From the NCBI GenBank assembly GCA_041485905.1, contig JBGPKK010000120.1, forward strand, positions 1 through 14,123: 14,123 nucleotides of DNA, read 5' to 3'. The position numbers were made by a program, and so were the translations under genes. Positions 5,893 through 12,877 of the stretch are shown in pieces; the first letter of the stretch is position 1; each line of letters begins with the position of its first letter. Source of the stretch: JAHFUI01 sp041485905 (GTDB lineage: Bacteria; Acidobacteriota; Vicinamibacteria; Vicinamibacterales; CAVVIG01). Under the pieces are notes generated by a model. That model did no database searches. It was not told the origin of the DNA and worked only from the letters and a program-made list of their open reading frames with translations.

Positions 5893-7850
5893 GCGAAGAA
5901 CGCCCACGAGAGCAGCTGGTCCTGCAGCCACACCATCCATTTCAACGACCACTTCGTTGCCGCCTCCCGTCCGCGCGGCGCGAGCGTCCGTGAGTTGTTC
6001 GTGTAGTTGATGTCGAGAAGCAGTACGCGGTTTGGATCGACCACTGCCGACACCACGCGCGACGGCCTGTCGTACGTGTACGCCTTCCAGCGATCGCGTC
6101 CGTCCCAGTGCTCGGTCACGCGATCGCCGTTGGCGAATGTCACCAGCACGTCGACCGGAAAGATCGCTTCACCATAGCGCCGGACCACGGCCGACGAGAG
6201 GAACCGTCCGTTTTCCGCCGTGCTCGTGAGGTCCTGCACCCCATAGTCGAACACGTTCGAGCTTCGATACACCTGATCGAAGTACCAGCCCAAATCGCGC
6301 CGGGCGACCTCAGTCACGATGTCGAAGAAGTCGTGCGGCTTCGGGTGCTTGAACTGCCACCGCGAAAAGTACGTCGACATGATGCGCTGCAGCGTCTCCC
6401 ACCCAATCCGCCGTTCCAGTGTGTTCAGCCACAGCGCCGTCTTGGCATAGGTCATGGCGTTGCGCGCCGCTCTCGACGGAAAGAACGTGTAGCTCGGCGC
6501 CGACGTCAGGTCGCTCTTGGGCATGGCGCGATACAGTCCCATTCGATTGCGGTCGATCTCGCGGGACAAGGCGATGTCTCGAAACACGTAGGGGATGAAG
6601 CCGCCGAAATAACGCAGGGCGAGGTTGTTCGGACGGTAAATGGCCTCTACGCGCGCGGTAGAGAACGTGTTGAAGCCTTCGTCGAGCAGCCCGTCCTCGA
6701 ACTCGTTGCTCCCGACCATCCCGTACCACCATTGATGGCCCGCTTCGTGGATCGTCACGCTCTCCGGCGTCAGGACGCGCGGCAGCACGAGCCAGCGGGT
6801 CCCCGCCGTAAAGAGCGTCGGATATTCCATCCCGTCGGCGTCGCTTTGATAGGCAGGATCGACGATGGTGATGTGGCCGTACGGATAGGCGCCGAACCAC
6901 TCGCCGTAGAACTTCAGGGTGTTTCGTACGGCGTCGAAGTGCCGACCGGCCTGCGCCGCGTGCTCCGGCTGAATGAGCAGCCGCATGTCGACCGGCGGAA
7001 GCGGGGGATTCTCAAAACGTGCCGTTCGTTCCAGGTAATCCGGGCTCGTCGTCCACGCGAAATCGTGCACGTCCTCCTGGTAGTACCGGTCGGTCGTCGT
7101 GCCGTCACTGTTGTCGCGCCGTTCGCGCTCGACGCCCGTGCCGCCAACCGGCCAGCCGTTCGGGATCGTCAGCCTGACGTCGTAGACGCCGTAATCGGAG
7201 AAAAATTCGGTGCCGGCGTGAAACTGGTGACAGTTCCACCCTTCGTCCTGAAGGACACCCAACTTCGGAAACCACTGCGCGATGAAGAAGAAATTGCCGA
7301 TCGCGCCGGTGCGGGCCCAGGTGCGGGGCACATGCGCCGTCCACTTCACTTCCACGTCCACGCTGCCCCCCGGCGCCACAGGCCGCGGCAGCGGGACAGC
7401 CATCACCGTCTCGTCGTCTCGATTCCCATCGTCGGGCTGGATGAAATGTCTGGCCGCGGTGAGATCGATCCGCGACGCCGCGACCAACACGACCGAGGTG
7501 ATATCGATGCGGCCGCGATCTGCGTCGCGCCGATTCAGGTATTTGGATCCGCCAAGCGCGGCTTCCCGAAGCCAGGTCGAGCGGTCGTTGCGCCACGCGT
7601 TCCAGTACAGATGAAATTGCAGATCGTTGACGGTCTTTGTCGTGATGTTGCGCCACGCGATCACCTCGGATCCGGTGATGATCCGCGTGGCCGGATCCAG
7701 ACGCGCGTCGATTGAATAGCTGGCGTTGCGCGGTGACCGCGGCGGATCGAGGGCGCCGGTGACGGCCGTACCCGCCGTCTGCGCTGACGCCACCGACGCC
7801 CCCGACGCGATGACCGACACCGCAGCCATCAAAGACCGGATGCACAACAT
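5889..7850 (-). CDS. Exported M1-family metallopeptidase
   Basis: A zinc aminopeptidase of the M1 (gluzincin) family, 653 residues. A signal peptide covers about 1-23, with ASA before QTAG as a likely cleavage site. The beta-rich N-terminal domain begins around YSIDARLDPATRIITG. The zinc site HEAGH (368-372) is followed, after exactly 18 residues, by E391 in LLDEGF, the full HExxH-x18-E pattern. The exopeptidase loop reads GMEYP (G340-M-E-Y) instead of the classical GAMEN. After the catalytic domain comes TYAKTALWLNTLERRIG and a helical part. The last ~20 residues (SLKWMVWLQDQLLSWAFFA) are hydrophobic and aromatic and may touch the membrane. The start at 7850 lacks a Shine-Dalgarno; Met8 at 7829 is an alternative. 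The stop overlaps the downstream membrane protein start. Substrate is unknown, most likely imported or secreted peptides. Confidence 0.93.
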   Translation of the reverse strand: MLCIRSLMAAVSVIASGASVASAQTAGTAVTGALDPPRSPRNASYSIDARLDPATRIITGSEVIAWRNITTKTVNDLQFHLYWNAWRNDRSTWLREAALGGSKYLNRRDADRGRIDITSVVLVAASRIDLTAARHFIQPDDGNRDDETVMAVPLPRPVAPGGSVDVEVKWTAHVPRTWARTGAIGNFFFIAQWFPKLGVLQDEGWNCHQFHAGTEFFSDYGVYDVRLTIPNGWPVGGTGVERERRDNSDGTTTDRYYQEDVHDFAWTTSPDYLERTARFENPPLPPVDMRLLIQPEHAAQAGRHFDAVRNTLKFYGEWFGAYPYGHITIVDPAYQSDADGMEYPTLFTAGTRWLVLPRVLTPESVTIHEAGHQWWYGMVGSNEFEDGLLDEGFNTFSTARVEAIYRPNNLALRYFGGFIPYVFRDIALSREIDRNRMGLYRAMPKSDLTSAPSYTFFPSRAARNAMTYAKTALWLNTLERRIGWETLQRIMSTYFSRWQFKHPKPHDFFDIVTEVARRDLGWYFDQVYRSSNVFDYGVQDLTSTAENGRFLSSAVVRRYGEAIFPVDVLVTFANGDRVTEHWDGRDRWKAYTYDRPSRVVSAVVDPNRVLLLDINYTNNSRTLAPRGREAATKWSLKWMVWLQDQLLSWAFFA

Positions 7851-7859
7851 CTCGCGCAG

Positions 7860-7865
7860 ATGCTA
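7860..7865 (-). promoter_or_regulatory. Weak -10-like hexamer before the M1 peptidase start
   Basis: On the minus strand TAGCAT (4 of 6 to TATAAT) is followed by 9 bases and then the ATG at 7850. There is no convincing -35. The same 9-base spacing occurs at the two plus-strand genes at 7901 and 8980, which is the only reason it is listed. Confidence 0.25.
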
Positions 7866-7885
7866 CACCGGGCACGACCCTACGC

Positions 7886-7891
7886 TATAAT
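7886..7891 (+). promoter_or_regulatory. Perfect -10 box TATAAT, probable leaderless transcript
   Basis: TATAAT lies 9 bases before the ATG at 7901, so transcription should start within about 0-3 bases of the start codon. No Shine-Dalgarno fits in that space. The -35 region (7863-7868, CTACAC) is poor. Confidence 0.55.
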
Positions 7892-7900
7892 CCGCGGCCT

Positions 7901-8905
7901 ATGCCTCCCATTCGCGTGATGCACTTCGGCCTCGGCTCCGTCGGCGCCGCGATCGTGAATCAGGTCGCCCACCGTGCCGGGCTCAAGAGCGTGGGCGCCA
8001 TCGACATCGACCCGATCAAGATCGGCCGCGATCTCGGCGACGTCGTGGGCCTCCCACGACGGCTCGGCGTCAAGGTATCGGGCGATGCGGCCAAAGCCCT
8101 GAAATCCGCGAAGCCGGATGTTGTGGTGCTGTGCACGAGCTCCTCGATCAAGGGCGTGATGCCGCAGATCGAGACGATTCTCAAGTCGAAGACGCCGATC
8201 GTGTCGACCTGCGAGGAGCTGTGCTATCCCGGGTACACGCATGTTCGGGCGGCACGTCAGATTCATGCCTGGGCCAGGAAGGCGAAAGTGGCGGTGGTCG
8301 GAACCGGCGTCAATCCCGGCTTCGCGATGGACGCGCTGCCGATCATGCTGACCGCCGTCTGCGAGCGAGTCGATCGGATTATCGTCACGCGCGTACAGGA
8401 CGCGCGCTCGCGGCGGCTGCCGTTCCAACAGAAGATCGGCGCCGGCCTGACGACCGAACAGTTTCAACGGAAGGTCAACGACGGGACGGTTCGCCACGTC
8501 GGCCTGACCGAATCGACTGCGATGATTGCGGACGCGATGGGCTGGACGCTCGATCGCATCAAGGAAGATATCCAGCCGAAGCTCGCGTCGGTGACGATCT
8601 CGAGCGAATTCCTCGCCGTCGACTCCGGGTACGTCTGCGGCGTCGTGCAGGACGCCGCCGGATACCGCAAAGGCGAGCCCATCATCCGGCTTCACATGGA
8701 AGCGTACCTCGGCGCGCCCGAATCGTACGAGAGCATCGAGATTGAAGGATCGCCGCGGCTGTCGATGAAGATGGCGGGCGGCATCCCCGGCGACATCGCG
8801 ACCGCGTCGCTCGTGGTCAACTCCATCGCGAAAGTGATCAGCGCCTCTCCGGGTCTCCACACGATGCGCGATCTGCCGCTCCCGTCGTTCTTTCCCGGTC
8901 GCTGA
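7901..8905 (+). CDS. Dihydrodipicolinate-reductase-like / 2,4-diaminopentanoate-dehydrogenase-like oxidoreductase
   Basis: A 334-residue NAD(P)-dependent dehydrogenase. The Rossmann fold begins at once with MHFGLGSVGAAI (G10-x-G12-x-x-G15) and an acidic end of the second strand in GAIDIDP, which suggests NAD preference. VVLCTSSS and PIVSTCEELCYP follow the order seen in the dihydrodipicolinate-reductase N-terminal family. GTGVNPGFAMDALP (135-148) and the C-terminal half resemble the 2,4-diaminopentanoate dehydrogenase group used in ornithine degradation. Assignment is from general family memory. At 334 residues it is longer than classical DapB (about 270) and lacks the DapB EHHH-type motif, so a lysine pathway role is unlikely. 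No amino-acid catabolic genes are nearby, so the true substrate is open. The ATG at 7901 follows a TATAAT box so closely that the mRNA is probably leaderless. Confidence 0.75.
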   Translation: MPPIRVMHFGLGSVGAAIVNQVAHRAGLKSVGAIDIDPIKIGRDLGDVVGLPRRLGVKVSGDAAKALKSAKPDVVVLCTSSSIKGVMPQIETILKSKTPIVSTCEELCYPGYTHVRAARQIHAWARKAKVAVVGTGVNPGFAMDALPIMLTAVCERVDRIIVTRVQDARSRRLPFQQKIGAGLTTEQFQRKVNDGTVRHVGLTESTAMIADAMGWTLDRIKEDIQPKLASVTISSEFLAVDSGYVCGVVQDAAGYRKGEPIIRLHMEAYLGAPESYESIEIEGSPRLSMKMAGGIPGDIATASLVVNSIAKVISASPGLHTMRDLPLPSFFPGR

Positions 8906-8964
8906 CCCCCGATCAGATCAACGTCCAGATCACCCACGCACGACGGCGCGAACGAGATCTGCGG

Positions 8965-8970
8965 GATAAT
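8965..8970 (+). promoter_or_regulatory. -10 box GATAAT, probable leaderless transcript
   Basis: GATAAT (5 of 6 to TATAAT) lies exactly 9 bases before the ATG at 8980, the same spacing as at 7886-7901. There is no Shine-Dalgarno and no good -35. It sits in the 74-bp gap after the preceding gene and could drive the cysteine-rich protein separately. Confidence 0.45.
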
Positions 8971-8979
8971 CGGTCGCCG

Positions 8980-9444
8980 ATGCAGATTCTCGTCAAGTGT
9001 CCGACGTGCGCCGCCGGCTTGCCGGTGCAGGCACACGATGCCGGCGCGGCAATCCGCTGCGGCCGCTGCGGCGGCGACATTCCGCTGACCTTCACAGATG
9101 CCGTTCGCAACGATCGCGCGGTGGATCAGTGTCCGGTGTGCCTGGGGGGCGACTTCTATGGACGGAAGGACTTCGATCCGAAAGTCGGGCTGACGGTCGT
9201 GATCATCGGCGCCGCCATCAGCGCCGGGTTCTACTGGTTCGGCCGCGACCTCATCGCGTACAGCATTCTCGCCACCGCAGCGCTCGTCGATCTCGTCGTG
9301 TACGGGCGGCTGAAAGACCTGACCGTCTGCTATCGATGCCACACCGAGTTCCGCGGCGCCTACGCCCGAATGGCGCCCGCGTTCGACCTGCACACCGCGG
9401 ACATCCTGGAGCAGGAGTACGAGCGCCGGATCGGAAGACGCTAG
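8980..9444 (+). CDS. Zinc-ribbon-like protein with two membrane segments
   Basis: A 154-residue protein with four CxxC pairs. Pair one is C7-C10 and pair two C27-C30, forming an N-terminal zinc ribbon (KCPTC ... RCGRC). Pair three is C51-C54 (QCPVC) and pair four C117-C120 (VCYRC). Between pairs three and four are two hydrophobic helices, about 70-86 and 90-108, linked by YWFGRD. This arrangement would bring pairs three and four together on one side of the membrane as a second split zinc ribbon. The C-terminus (HTADILEQEYERRIG) is polar. I do not know a function; similar zinc-ribbon membrane proteins are usually uncharacterised. It ends 13 bp before the convergent moeA stop, with no visible terminator between them. 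Confidence 0.8.
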   Translation: MQILVKCPTCAAGLPVQAHDAGAAIRCGRCGGDIPLTFTDAVRNDRAVDQCPVCLGGDFYGRKDFDPKVGLTVVIIGAAISAGFYWFGRDLIAYSILATAALVDLVVYGRLKDLTVCYRCHTEFRGAYARMAPAFDLHTADILEQEYERRIGRR

Positions 9445-9457
9445 ACCGGGGCCCAAT

Positions 9458-10666
9458 TCAAAAGAGGGTGACGTCCACGAGCGTTCCCTCTTCGATCACG
9501 CTTTGTTCCTCCGGTATCTCGATGTATCCGTCGGCCTGTGAAAGGCTGGTGATGTCGCCGGAGCCTTTGAAGGCAGGATGAGCGACGGCGTCGCCGAGCC
9601 GCACCGTGTAGATCTGATGACGTCGGACGGGGGAGTCGATCCGGCGCCCCAGCGGCAGCCGCACGATTCGCGGCTGGTAGGGCGGCAGGCGAGCGGTCGC
9701 GCGGAGAAAGGGCACGAGCAGGACGTACGCGTTCGACAGGCATGACGTCGGATTGCCCGGCATGCCAAAGAGCGGTCTGTTGTTGATCAGCGCGAACGCA
9801 GTCGGCTTGCCCGGCTTGATATTGACGCCGTGAAAAATCATCTCGCCGCGGGCGGCGACGACGTCGAGGATCAAATCGCGCTCGCCGACCGAGCTTCCGC
9901 CTGAGAAGACGATCACGTCCGCGTCGGCGCATCGATCGAGCGCGTCGGTGAGCTCGCCGATCGAGTCGTGCACGGCTTTCCGCGGCTCGGGCACGCCGCC
10001 GTGGGCCGCGACGACCGCGGCCAGCGTGAAACGGTTGACATCGAAGATCTGTCCCGGCGCGAGCGTCTGTCCAGGGTCGATGACTTCGTTGCCGGTCGAC
10101 AGAATGGCGACGCGCGGCCGTTCGTACACTTCCACGTCCGCACAGCCGATGGCGGCCAGGGATCCGACGCGGCCAGGCGTCAGAAGGTCGCCGGCGGCCA
10201 CGACGAGCGCGCCGGCGGAAATGTCGGCGCCGCGCCGACTGAGATTCTGGCCTGGCGACGCCGATGCAAAGATCTCGACCGTGTCGTCTGCTCCCTTGGC
10301 CGTGTCCTCCACGATCACGACCGCGTCAGCGCCCTGAGGCATCGGTGCGCCTGTCGCGATTTCGGCGCAGGTGCCACCTCCGATCGTCGCGCGCGACATC
10401 TGTCCTGTGTAAATGCGGTCGACCAGCCGAAGTCGAGCGGGCACGGCCTGCGCGGCTCCGGCCGTGTCGGCGGCGATCACCGCGTAGCCGTCCATGGCGG
10501 ATCGCGCGAACGGCGGCACGTCGATCGCCGACGTCACGGCCCGGGCAACGACCCGGCCGGCGGCGTCGGCCAGCCTCACGCGTTCGGTCCTTGCGACAGG
10601 CCGGATCGCGGCCGCGAGCCGGCGCCGGGCTTCCTCGAGGGAGATGGTTGACGTAAAGGGGCGCAT
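9458..10666 (-). CDS. moeA: Molybdopterin molybdenumtransferase MoeA
   Basis: This 402-residue enzyme inserts molybdate into adenylylated molybdopterin, the last step of molybdenum cofactor synthesis in the cytoplasm. Motifs in order: PPFARSAMDGYAV (51-63) with the catalytic-region D59, ATGAPMPQGADAVV (105-118), VAILSTGNEV (186-195), GQIFDVNRFTL (205-215), VFSGGSSVGERD (253-264) and GMPGNPTSCL (301-310). The length is close to E. coli MoeA (411). I chose ATG at 10666, five bases after the mogA stop; the longer reading from 10798 adds 44 low-complexity Arg/Gly/Ala residues overlapping mogA and is not like MoeA. It forms a two-gene unit with the upstream mogA/moaB-type gene. No molybdoenzyme gene is in the window. 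Confidence 0.94.
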   Translation of the reverse strand: MRPFTSTISLEEARRRLAAAIRPVARTERVRLADAAGRVVARAVTSAIDVPPFARSAMDGYAVIAADTAGAAQAVPARLRLVDRIYTGQMSRATIGGGTCAEIATGAPMPQGADAVVIVEDTAKGADDTVEIFASASPGQNLSRRGADISAGALVVAAGDLLTPGRVGSLAAIGCADVEVYERPRVAILSTGNEVIDPGQTLAPGQIFDVNRFTLAAVVAAHGGVPEPRKAVHDSIGELTDALDRCADADVIVFSGGSSVGERDLILDVVAARGEMIFHGVNIKPGKPTAFALINNRPLFGMPGNPTSCLSNAYVLLVPFLRATARLPPYQPRIVRLPLGRRIDSPVRRHQIYTVRLGDAVAHPAFKGSGDITSLSQADGYIEIPEEQSVIEEGTLVDVTLF

Positions 10667-10671
10667 TGGAC

Positions 10672-11175
10672 CTAGCGTGACGCCTCCCGCACCAGGTGGC
10701 CGAGCTCGGGGATGAGCAGCCGTTCCATCGCCAGCCGGACGGCGGCTTCCGATCCCGGCAGCGCCGCCACGATGCGTCCCGAGACGAGCCCGGCGCACGC
10801 GCGGCTCATCATCGCCGCCGAGCCGATCTGTTCGTAGCTCAGCATCCGGAACAGCTCGCCGAAGCCGTCGAGCCGTTTGTCGAGGAGCGCCGACACACCC
10901 TCGTACGTGCTGTCGCGCGAGGTGATGCCTGTGCCACCGGTGGTGATGATGACCTGAACGTCCGGGTTGGCGAGTTGCCGCTCGATCGTTCCGCGCACCA
11001 GCTCAGGATCTTCTTTGACGATCTCTCGCCCGACGACGTGGTGGCCGGCGGCGCGGAGGAGATCGCCGATCGCCGCTCCCGCTGAATCCGTGGCCTCCGT
11101 GCGCGTGTCGCTGACCGTCACGATGTAGCAGCGCACCGAGCGCGGCGCGTCCTGTTTGTGCTCGACGAGGCCCAT
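10672..11175 (-). CDS. mogA: Molybdenum cofactor biosynthesis protein, MogA/MoaB family
   Basis: A 167-residue molybdopterin adenylyltransferase-type protein that activates molybdopterin with ATP for MoeA. The start EHKQDAPRSVRCYIVTVSDTR is typical of the MoaB branch. TTGGTGITSRD (78-88) forms the molybdopterin-binding region, and LPGSEAAVRLAM (139-150) is the conserved C-terminal loop. MogA and MoaB cannot be separated with certainty by eye, so the symbol is a family label. I chose ATG at 11175. Upstream readings are ATG 11184 (+3 residues) and GTG 11220 (+15 residues), but the last lies in palindrome D and adds a non-family sequence. The start is preceded by TAGAAT at 7 bases and no ribosome site, which suggests a leaderless mRNA. 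moeA follows with a 5-bp gap. Confidence 0.9.
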   Translation of the reverse strand: MGLVEHKQDAPRSVRCYIVTVSDTRTEATDSAGAAIGDLLRAAGHHVVGREIVKEDPELVRGTIERQLANPDVQVIITTGGTGITSRDSTYEGVSALLDKRLDGFGELFRMLSYEQIGSAAMMSRACAGLVSGRIVAALPGSEAAVRLAMERLLIPELGHLVREASR

Positions 11176-11182
11176 GGCGTGC

Positions 11183-11188
11183 ATTCTA
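11183..11188 (-). promoter_or_regulatory. -10 box TAGAAT before mogA, probable leaderless transcript
   Basis: On the minus strand TAGAAT (5 of 6 to TATAAT) is followed by 7 bases and the ATG at 11175. TTGACG (plus-strand 11203-11208) lies upstream, but with a 14-bp spacer, shorter than usual. The TTGACG lies at the edge of palindrome D. Confidence 0.4.
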
Positions 11189-11204
11189 CCAATCTGACTG
11201 AACG

Positions 11205-11279
11205 TCAACACAAAGGACACAATGGGCAGGGAGTAGTGAGCCTGCTGGGTCTTGACCTTTGTGTCCTTGGCATCCTTTG
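11205..11279. repeat. Imperfect palindrome D upstream of mogA
   Basis: Arms AAGGACACAA (11213-11222) and TTGTGTCCTT (11259-11268) are perfectly complementary over 10 bp. Inside them GCAGG (11226-11230) pairs with CCTGC (11241-11245). The right side carries two CCTTTGTG units (11257-11264 and 11273-11280). The architecture is like palindromes A-C, but the word is different. It fills the gap between the divergent mogA (minus) and tRNA-Arg (plus). Confidence 0.55.
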
Positions 11280-11375
11280 TGCTCTTCGATGATGTTCCTC
11301 CTCGCCGAGCGGATCGATCAGCGGTAGCGCGCTGGAAATTGCGCGTGGTAAGCTTGAAGTTTCGTCCGTCCCCGC

Positions 11376-11452
11376 GCGCCCTTAGCTCAGTTGGATAGAG
11401 CGTCTGGCTACGAACCAGGAGGTCGCAAGTTCGAGTCTTGCAGGGCGCACCA
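11376..11452 (+). tRNA. tRNA-Arg (anticodon ACG)
   Basis: All four arms fold. The acceptor stem GCGCCCT pairs perfectly with AGGGCGC. D stem: GCTC/GAGC. Anticodon stem: TCTGG/CCAGG (one G-T pair) with loop CTACGAA, giving anticodon ACG, which is modified to ICG and reads CGU, CGC and CGA. T arm: GCAAG-TTCGAGT-CTTGC. The discriminator is A, and CCA (11450-11452) is encoded in the gene. Total 77 nt. No clear promoter or U-rich terminator is visible. Confidence 0.97.
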
Positions 11453-11898
11453 ACCTTCGCTCGCGTCTAACTCCTTCGCGACGCGTCGAAACCTCGCCGA
11501 AGCCGGCCCTCGGTGGTGCGCGTCGCCGCCGTCGGCTTGAGGTCGAACCGCGTCACGAGCGCGAGTCGCGTTGTGTGCCGTTGTCCGATGGCCTGAGGCC
11601 GTCGTCTCGACTACGACTCCATCCAACCGTCCCAGCTCACGGGCGCTTCTCGCGTCTCATTGCATGTGTATTCACACTAAACAGCCCGCGATCGTATCGT
11701 GTCCACCCGAGTCGACCGTCTTCTTCTCTATTCCATCCATGAAGTTTGGGTGCGATCGCGGCAAGGTCAAACTGTCGATTCTCGAGCGTCTGGCCGGCAG
11801 ACGCGATTCCAAGAATCTCTTCTGAACGACGCTCCGAGAACCAACTTGCTCTCACCATATAATGCGGTCGCTTGCGAGCCGAAGCCTGAAGAGCTGAC
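11453..11898. other. 446-bp stretch without a convincing gene
   Basis: Short frames occur on both strands (for example 70 and 84 codons on plus, 87 on minus), but none has a good ribosome site or a recognisable motif. Near the tRNA there is a bulged hairpin (CCTC 11492-11495 plus AAGCCG 11500-11505 against CGGCTT 11533-11538 plus GAGG 11539-11542) that might end tRNA transcription. Bases from about 11600 to 11880 look lower in GC than the neighbouring genes. No second copy of the tRNA 3' end, and so no attachment-site duplication, was seen. The far end holds the -10 and ribosome site of the next gene. Confidence 0.5.
11858..11863 (+). promoter_or_regulatory. -10 box TATAAT of the NmrA-like gene
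   Basis: A perfect TATAAT lies 35 bases before the ATG at 11899. The leader carries GAAGAG (11888-11893) 5 bases before the start, so this gene uses normal ribosome binding, unlike the leaderless candidates. No clear -35 at 16-18 bp. Confidence 0.45.
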
Positions 11899-12858
11899 AT
11901 GTCAAGTGTGATCGAGCCGGGCGGCGTGATCGCGATCGTCGGAGCGACGGGCGCGCAAGGCGGAGGGTTGGCGCGCGCGATTGTCGACGATCAGGACAAG
12001 ACGTTCCGGGCGCGTGTCCTGACACGCAATCCATCTTCGGATGCGGCTCGCGCGCTCGCGCGCTGCGGCGCGGAGGTGGTCCAGGCGGATCTCGACGAGC
12101 CGGACACGGTTCGGCGCGCCTTCGACGGCGTTTCCGCGGCCCTTTGCGTGACGAATTTCTGGGAGCATTTTTCGCCGGATCGGGAAATCGTGCAGGCGCG
12201 CACAATGGCAATGGCGGCGGCGGAGGCCGGCCTGCGCCACGTGATCTGGTCGACGCTCGAGGACACCCGCCTCTGGGTTCCGCTTCACGACGATCGTTTG
12301 CCGACGCTGCACCGCAAGTACAAGGTTCCCCATTTCGACGCCAAGGGTGAATCGAACCGCTGGTTCACCGAGAGCGGCGTGCCGACGACCTTTCTGCTGA
12401 CGTCGTTCTACTGGGACAACCTGATTCACTTTCGCATGGGGCCGCGGCGAGGCGCCGACGGCGTCCTCGCCATCACGTTTCCGATGGGCGATCGAACGCT
12501 TCCGGGTATCGTCGCCGAGGACATCGGACGGTGCGCGTACGGCATCTTCAAGCGCGGTGAGGAATTCCTCGGCAAGACGGTCGGCATCGCAGGCGAGCAC
12601 CTGACCTGCGCCCAGATGGCCCAACGTCTGACCGCGGCGCTTGGCGAACCGGTGCGATACGATGCGGTCTCGCCTGAGGTGTACCGGACACTCGATCTGC
12701 CTGGCGCGCTGGAACTCGCGAACATGTTTCAGTTCAAGCGCGATTTCGAACACGATTTCTGCCGCGCGCGGAGCGTCGCGCTGAGCCGGGCGCTCAACCC
12801 ACAGCTGCAGACGTTCGATCGTTGGCTGTCCGAACACGCCCGGCTTCTTCTCTCCTGA
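11899..12858 (+). CDS. NmrA-like NAD(P)-binding protein
   Basis: A 319-residue protein of the atypical short-chain dehydrogenase type, NmrA/HSCARG-like. The nucleotide-binding motif GATGAQGGGLA (15-25) follows a short first strand (VIAIVGATG). RVLTRNPSS contains the arginine that often marks NADP preference. EVVQADLDEPDTVRRAFDGV is the usual next segment, and VIWSTLED takes the place of the catalytic Ser/Tyr region. No YxxxK pair is obvious, as expected for NmrA-like proteins, which often sense the NADP/NADPH ratio rather than catalyse. The C-terminal half (KTVGIAGEHLTCAQMAQRLT) is the substrate or effector domain. ATG at 11899 has GAAGAG at 5-nt spacing. It stands alone, 104 bp before the receptor gene, and its target is unknown. 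Confidence 0.85.
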   Translation: MSSVIEPGGVIAIVGATGAQGGGLARAIVDDQDKTFRARVLTRNPSSDAARALARCGAEVVQADLDEPDTVRRAFDGVSAALCVTNFWEHFSPDREIVQARTMAMAAAEAGLRHVIWSTLEDTRLWVPLHDDRLPTLHRKYKVPHFDAKGESNRWFTESGVPTTFLLTSFYWDNLIHFRMGPRRGADGVLAITFPMGDRTLPGIVAEDIGRCAYGIFKRGEEFLGKTVGIAGEHLTCAQMAQRLTAALGEPVRYDAVSPEVYRTLDLPGALELANMFQFKRDFEHDFCRARSVALSRALNPQLQTFDRWLSEHARLLLS

Positions 12859-12877
12859 TTGGCGCCCTCGTTTCCCG

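Noticed and set aside
5893..5952. 20-residue N-terminal extension of the membrane protein
   Set aside because: It lies inside the M1 peptidase gene, while the ATG at 5892 overlaps the peptidase stop as ATGA, the usual coupled start.
6108..7715. 535-codon plus-strand frame antisense to the M1 peptidase
   Set aside because: The opposite strand has a complete M1 zinc motif and signal peptide. This frame is Arg/His/Val-rich with no domain, which is typical of high-GC antisense frames.
7960..8184. Minus-strand 74-codon frame and similar short frames inside genes
   Set aside because: They lie fully within well-supported genes on the other strand or frame and show no independent start signals.
7880..8860. 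326-codon minus-strand frame opposite the oxidoreductase
   Set aside because: Arg/His/Asp-rich shadow; the plus strand has a clear Rossmann motif and a promoter at its start.
10667..10798. 44-residue N-terminal extension of MoeA
   Set aside because: Low-complexity Arg/Gly/Ala sequence inside mogA; the MoeA family begins near the chosen ATG.
11408..11626. 72-codon minus-strand frame ending CALQDSNLRPPGS
   Set aside because: This C-terminus is the well-known false translation of the reverse strand of a tRNA gene.
11571..11911. Short frames between tRNA-Arg and the NmrA-like gene (70-87 codons, both strands)
   Set aside because: They overlap each other, lack ribosome sites and motifs, and one runs into the start of the next gene.
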